Assembly: GCF_963678635.1 (NCBI RefSeq)
Contig: NC_087064.1
Location: 12,929,989-12,993,988 of the forward strand
From: Symsagittifera roscoffensis
Taxonomy: Eukaryota; Xenacoelomorpha; Acoela; Convolutidae
DNA: 64,000 nt
Reading direction: 5' to 3'
Shown: positions 58,289 through 64,000 of the stretch, in pieces
Layout: every line of letters begins with the position of its first letter
Position numbering within the stretch: position 1 is the first letter of the stretch
Program-made: the position numbers and the translations under genes
Notes under the pieces: model-generated
What the model saw: only the letters and a program-made list of their open reading frames with translations
Database searches by the model: none
Told to the model about the DNA's origin: nothing

Positions 58289-61200
58289 GACGAGATGCTG
58301 CGTCTGATGATGAGTGCGACCCTGAGAGACAGGCCCAAATTCACCCAGAACTTCATCCGCTACTCGGGGGCTTCCCTTCAGGAGTTCCTGAACGCCTCCA
58401 CCCTCCTCGCCATGTACAGACAGGTGCGATAGCGGCAGCTTTCTTGCGCTGACAACATTTTGAAAATGATTTAAAAAATAACAGTAAAATCCTCCTAAGT
58501 GACAAAACCCTCCAATCTAAAATGCCGAATCGCATAAACTGAATTGCTCAAATTTCAAGAATTGCTGAAGGTTGATGAAATTTTAAAATAAATGTTGATT
58601 GACAATTGAGAAATACTTTTTTAGAGACAGAGACCCGATATTTTTGCATTAGATCGAAAAGTTGTCAAGGAAGTTGCTAACGCATAGAGCAACTTTCCAT
58701 CATAAAATGGGCCAATTTTTATGAACATTTCATCTGTGATTCCTCTAAATGTTTGATTGCCAGTTTTTTTTAATGATGATTTGTTCAATTCACTAAACTG
58801 TTCTCCGAGTGTTTTATCTTGGTGTTTTCTAGAGCGACCCAACAAGTATCTTTGCACGAGTGTATCACAAAGTGATGGGATCCCCGGTGGACGGAGCCCT
58901 CTTGAGGTCCATTGGAACCTTCTTGTCCAAACTGTTGAACAACTCCTACAATATTGAAGTGTTCAACAACGACCAAAACATCGGTACGTTTTGATGGTGA
59001 ACATCATTCAATTTAGTGGTCTCAGTGTGTAAATAATAAAAATTAATACAGGTAATAAAAGTCTTTGGAATAATTGTTTCTTTTCGATATATAACTCCAT
59101 CGTTGGCAAAGGGGCACCTCCCCCCTCAAGATTTAGACACGCCCACAGCTCAAAATGACCCAACTGCTACTACTTAGCGACTTCCATTTTTGGCCGACCA
59201 ACCCTAAACGTTTTCTGAAGGCGCATTTGGCCCTTATAAAAACTAGTTTTCTTGAAGATACACAAATTGCATGTCGTGCAGAAATTTTTGTCTGAATTGG
59301 GCCTTTTTTAGTTTCGGGAGAACTCATAAAATGTAAGTCTCAGATCTGGTAAATTTCGGCATATATTTGAACCACTGCATATGACCTTCATGTTTTTATA
59401 ACCGCCAACAAAGTTTTTTTTAAAAAGTTTTACGAATTTTTGGTCCACACACGTGATGATTCTAATTGAGCTATGCAACCAACTTCAACAGCCTTGCAAA
59501 ATCATTATAATACAATGAAAGTATGGCCATATTATTTTTTATCTCAGTTGTTTTTTTTCAGGTCCCGAGCGACATCTGTTCCTGTTTTCGCTTCTGCAAC
59601 TGCAGGAACAGTCGATGGAGTTCTACTGGAAGGAGAGTGTGGGCGGCACTGGGAGTGCCCTGCTGGCTTGTAGGTACTTGAGGGCCATAGCACATCACTC
59701 TGAGCTGGATGACGAGCCAGAGGAACAGAAGAGACTGCTACAGCTGGCCACGTAAGTTATAATAAATTTCAGATTAAAAAAGAATTGAAACGAGTTATTT
59801 TTCTCTTTTTTTTCAGAAAAATGTGCACAAAAATTTGAATTTCAAGCAAACGTGAAAAAAAAAATATTAAGAAATATTGAAAAAGGGCAAAATTAATTGA
59901 GAAAAAAAATGATGTGATAAGAAAAAACTCTTGTTTTCTTAACAAATAAAAGCCAGACAAAACTTTTCTGATTCATAAATGTTGTAAAAGCTTGAGAACT
60001 AATTGAAAAATCTATTTTTGAGAGTTCCAATAACTTTGAACGGGCTGAATTCTAAATTTTAAACAACATAAGACAAGTATAACGTGCACCATTTTTGCAG
60101 GACTTACGAGCAAAAGGCGATCAACACCGTTGAACAGTGTTCGAAGGACAACGAGATTCGAACCCTGAAGCTACTGACCTACAGACAGGACATCTGGTTC
60201 CAGAGCGACCTCATAGAAGTGGCTGACCAGAGCGACTCGACCAAGTTCATAGCCAGCGAACACGTGCAGGAAGTGCTGGACTGGAAGTGGCTGGGAAGGA
60301 TGTCAAAAGTCAACCCAAAACTATTGGTGGGTAAATAAAACACAGCATTGTCAATTTTTCTAGACAAGAAATCATCGACATTTAAGCTACAAACAATTTG
60401 TTGTACAGTTGAACCAAAAGTTATATAATTTTTGACTCAGTTTTTGGCTCATTTTTACGAGTTCTGTGCTTTGGATTTTGTAAAGTTATTATCTGTTTTA
60501 TGCTTTCCAGGTTTACTTGACAATCTTCCTACCATTCCTGGCCCTGTTCCTGAAATTTGACGCCGACCCAGAGGCATCCGAAAAGGTAATTATATTCGGA
60601 AACAGTCAGCTATTGCCATATTTCTATGTTCACTTTTGGTAGTTTTCGACATAAATTTTTACTTTTCTAATCTTTTACCTGTGGTTTGTTGATAACAAGA
60701 GAATATCAAAATTGTTTTTAAATTGATTTGGAAGACTTTTGGCTGTCGTCATGGCATATGACAATGGAGAACATATGACTTCATGATCTACACTTGAAAT
60801 GGAAATTGGTAAATACGGTAAAATAGCTTTTTTAATTTTCACAACCTGACAAAAACTACTATTAATACGAACTTGTAATTTGGAAATAAAAATTGTAATT
60901 TCATAAAATATGCGCCTCATAATTATGACAAATTAGAAGAGAAAAATAAAACTTTGAAGATTGGAATGAAATAATATTTATAAAACATTTTAAAAAGGGT
61001 TGAAATGATAATAATAAGAAGATTGAATTGAACCCGCAAGGCGGGGATAAGTTGCTCTTAGTCAATGATAACAAAATTAGTAAAATGAATTTAAAAACCA
61101 TGACTCTAGACAAATCGAGTTTTTAAATGTTTGTAGTTTGTCAACAAATAACAGGTTCAAATTCTTTCTAAAGATTACAGGTTCTTGAAAAGGATCATAG

Positions 61201-63972
61201 CCAGGCAAATTGTTTGACCTCACGAGGGTGTTTGACATTTCTGCGATACGGTAAAAGAAATTTTCTCAAGTTTACTCCGTTTTATCAATGGCATTCTCAA
61301 AAATGTCTTGTTTCGCGTTCGATTTGAATCAGGGGCCTTGATGATTGTCCAAAAATCAAGAGAACGTATCGGCAACTCGTTATTAAGAATGTTATTCAGT
61401 AGGAGTAAATCGTTTTTAATTAATGTTAGTAAAATTGGCAGCAGTTTGCTTTTGTTCTAGTAAAAAACATAATCCTCATCAACTAGTTCATGTTTGTACC
61501 ACTATTTTAAGTGGTAATTAATCTATTCGCTTACTTTGGTTTTTAGTCCGAAACCAAACTGTAGATGCATTAAAAATTATTGATTGTACGCAACTTTTAA
61601 AAAGCGAAACCCGAATAGAGCTACTCAGTGAAATTGGTGAAGATTTTCTGATGTAATTAAATTGCATGTTTGCTTTTTTAAGCCTTCCGGTGATGTGGTT
61701 TGTTATCCATGACATTTAGAGATTGCAACAAACAACAAGGTCTTTTTTCGTGTCTTTTAAAACTATTTGTTCTCCATCAATCGGTAAAGATCGCTCAAAG
61801 GGTATCGCAAGTTTTATTTTTGAAATCTCATTTGCTCAAATTTGCAAAATTTAAGTCAATTCTGTTTTCTGCTGGCAAGCTTTTGTAATATCTAGAAATA
61901 GCGGGAGAGGTAATTCTCCTTGTTCTAAATTCTTCTATAAAACATCACAGTACAATATAAGGTTTGTCACAGTCAAATGATGTTTTCTAAATCCATGTTG
62001 GTTTTTTTTTAAATTTCTTTGAAGAATTTCTTTGAAGACCCTTTCATCTTGTTATATAAAACTCGTTCAATTTTTAAGAAGAGTGCAGGAAGTTTTGAAA
62101 ACGATTTTTAGCTTTTATTGAGTGTGATGACATCCAATGGGGAGCCTTAGAGCGACGAAATGTTTTTTTTTGGAATACATTTTTTAACGGCTCGATAATA
62201 CAATCCAAAGAACGTTTCAAACATTCTGTTTGCATCTTTCGAGCAATGAAAACTGTTGTCTTAAAAAAACGCAATAATTCGATGTCTGCTTTACGGATAC
62301 AGTAACGGTTTAGATTTATCTGTTCCGTTTCAATTTCAAATACTATTTTACAGGAAAGTGTAGAATGATCTGAGAAGCTTTGGTTTATTTCGAAGTTTTT
62401 ACATTGAAAAAGATTGTCTTTTAATAGTACGTCTTGCTGTGAAAAATAATTATCTGTCAGTAAACCAAGATTGAACTCAACCGCAATTGATTTCAAAAAA
62501 CTGGGTTGACGTTGGTCATCACTTGATTAAGTATTCCAATCAACTGATGTTAAGTTCAGATCGCCGCATGAAATCCAGTGCTTTGTGTTCAAGTTAGATT
62601 CTATCTTATGAACGTTGAGTTGTTTGTTCAATTCACTCAAAAAATTTTCAAATATAATTCCGTTTAGAGTATAAAGACTGACATGCGGTGGATTGTAAAT
62701 GGCTGTCACGCAAAACATTAGATTATTCAGCTTCACAAACAAATATGAAAGGCATATTGTTTTTGGAATATTTAGAAAGTCGTGGAATATCAGTTCTTAA
62801 AACAAAAACCTACGCAAATGGTACAACGACGAAAAGTTTCTCTTTAGTTAGATTATGCATTCCTGAACGCAGGCTAAGTCTCTTACTAAACTGACCTTTT
62901 ACAAGAGCGATCTTTTATCAGACCACAAAGTAATAATTCAATTAGGATAAAATAAATTAGTGCAGATTTGGAAGAGAGCGATTAAACTAAAATATTTTTT
63001 TGCTGAGAAACAGTGAAATAAATGTTTTAACCAGACTAAACGGCGTCACTACATCTATCAATTTCATTTGTTTATCGAAACTGGTTAAAAGACCATATTT
63101 TAAGTTTTCTGGAAGAAGCTTGTTTTGGTAAAAAGTCATCCTCCCTGAATAACTATTTTCTAAATTTTCTGGTAGAAGGTCGGTTTTGGCAAAAAAAACT
63201 CCCCCTATTTACTCAACAATTGATCAAATTTTCATCGTAACGTTGACAAAACAACTAAATTTGGCCGCCAACGCCTGCTTCTTTAGAGCTACTTGCGTTC
63301 TTCATCAGAAAATTGAAGCAAATATTGACATTGGCCTCTGAGATTTTTCTTACTTACAGAATATCTACATTTTGTAAGAAAAATTATGAATCACCAAAAA
63401 CTCGTTGATGAACTGTCAAAAAATTTACCTAGCTTTGAGTTTCACGGTCAATTTCGTGTTCAGTTGACAAATCTTTTTTCGCGCGCTAAAATTTGTTCTG
63501 CATTTCTTTTTCACATTTACATTTGGCTAAAAATGTATCTGATTTTACTAAGGACACTAAATTGAAAACAACCACAAAAAATTTTTCTTGATCAAGTTAG
63601 TGAGTCCGGAACATTCTGTTTCGATGGCACAGATACACGCTATTCTTCTGGTTTATTATAAAAAAAAACAAATAAGTTTCCAATTTAAATTTGGACAAAC
63701 AAACTTGGGAGGTCGATAAAAAGCAATTGCCCGTCACGGATATGCCTCTCAGCAAAAATTTACCGCTTTTAAACAGTCTGAATCTAAAAAAAAAAGAAAC
63801 CGTCCCGGTTATTGACCAAAAACATAGATGTTTAATAGCATTTAACGAGCAAATAGTAATGTGTTCATTTTCCCTAAATTCGTTCGTTTTGCAGGAAGTG
63901 GACAAGGGTAATGAGGTGGCAGGTGGGAAGCCCAAGCGGAAGAGGGTGAGGTGGTACAAGAAGAGCAAATAG
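58289..63972 (+). CDS. TRPM-family cation channel, partial (pre-membrane cytosolic region)
   Basis: Six exons join in consistent phase: 58289-58423, 58833-58983, 59562-59751, 60101-60326, 60511-60585 and 63895 onward, all with GT-AG borders. The product matches the TRPM region just before the membrane domain: RPKFTQNFIRYSGASLQEFL resembles the family's repeat in which a position is tied to a Leu-x-x-Phe-Leu end, EQSMEFYWKE and ALLACRYLRAIA follow, then SDSTKFIASEHVQEVLDWKW and WLGRM match the family's FIAHTCSQ...WMGRL block. VYLTIFLPFLALFLKF matches the hydrophobic stretch leading to the first helix. TRPM proteins are tetrameric calcium- or magnesium-permeable channels of the plasma membrane. 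Exons for the N-terminal ligand-binding part are absent from the window. The last exon either ends at TAG (63972) or splices at AGG|GTGAGG (63945) to membrane exons outside the window, which is likelier. The exons are far more GC-rich than their introns. Confidence 0.82.
60890..62940 (-). mobile_element. LINE (non-LTR retrotransposon) fragment, inactive
   Basis: Minus-strand remnants run in LINE order. 62742-62527 has the apurinic-type endonuclease patterns AIYNPPH and HWISCGDLNLTSVDW. 62496-62074 has SFSDHSTL, the endonuclease SDH motif. Around 61890 LPLFLDITKA resembles the first part of an RT catalytic segment, but most of RT is missing. 61715-61518 has LFKSCVQSIIFNASTVWF, like the RT C-terminal connection. 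The element is internally deleted, frame-broken and antisense within the last visible TRPM intron. Boundaries are approximate; no clear poly-A end was found. Confidence 0.65.
62941..63894. other. remainder of the TRPM intron
   Basis: Two similar phrases, TTTTCTGG.AGAAG.T.G.TTTGG.AAAA at 63108 and 63166, form a short tandem pair. No gene is seen. The acceptor TTCGTTTTGCAG at 63883-63894 closes the intron. Confidence 0.4.
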
Positions 63973-64000
63973 TAAATTTCCTTAATCTTAAATTCAATCC

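Overview
This is animal nuclear DNA: AT-rich, with GT-AG introns, animal gene families (TRMT1, an EGF/fibrinogen-domain secreted protein, a TRPM-type channel) and dense transposon debris. No bacterial operons, rRNA or CRISPR are present. The species cannot be named from the sequence; an invertebrate is the likeliest guess. Only about 2.4 kb is host coding sequence, and a 200-base N gap marks a scaffold join.

Layout. (1) 1-1069: last two exons of a tRNA-guanine26 dimethyltransferase (TRMT1) gene, + strand. (2) 1.1-11.1 kb: no convincing gene; two copies of a roughly 2-kb composite repeat with a tRNA-like head, a decayed tandem array of about 170 bp and hairpins at the 3' end. (3) 11.2-17.5 kb: a secreted protein with four EGF-like repeats and a fibrinogen-like domain split by a 4.4-kb intron that holds a broken hAT transposase. 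(4) 17.9-32.4 kb: nested repeats dominated by a near-identical tandem duplication of about 5.3 kb, each unit itself containing internal duplications and a fold-back element.

(5) 32,642-54,836: a 22.2-kb Ty3/gypsy-type LTR retroelement on the minus strand, flanked by a TATA target duplication. Read from its 5' LTR (right) it has a primer binding site, a gag region with zinc knuckle, protease, reverse transcriptase, RNase H, a ten-copy 509-bp tandem array, a D(35)E integrase, a Cys-containing region in the env position, and an unrecognised open reading frame before the 3' LTR. LTR divergence (about 10% by eye) and many frame breaks show it is dead. The array inside pol looks younger than the insertion.

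(6) 54.8-58.2 kb: repeat remnants, a perfect 27-bp palindrome, the N gap, a cluster of inverted GAGCGGTTTT motifs, a tRNA-derived repeat and a minisatellite with higher-order structure. (7) 58,289-63,972: six + strand exons of a TRPM-family channel (the cytosolic part before the membrane domain), with an antisense LINE fragment in the last intron. Its 5' exons are not in the window and its 3' end runs off the edge.

The host genes are unrelated and do not form a pathway. The most unusual items are the amplified 509-bp segment in pol, the unknown ORF of the same element, the stop codon at codon 4 of a signal-peptide-like exon in the EGF/fibrinogen gene, and the nested repeat architectures.
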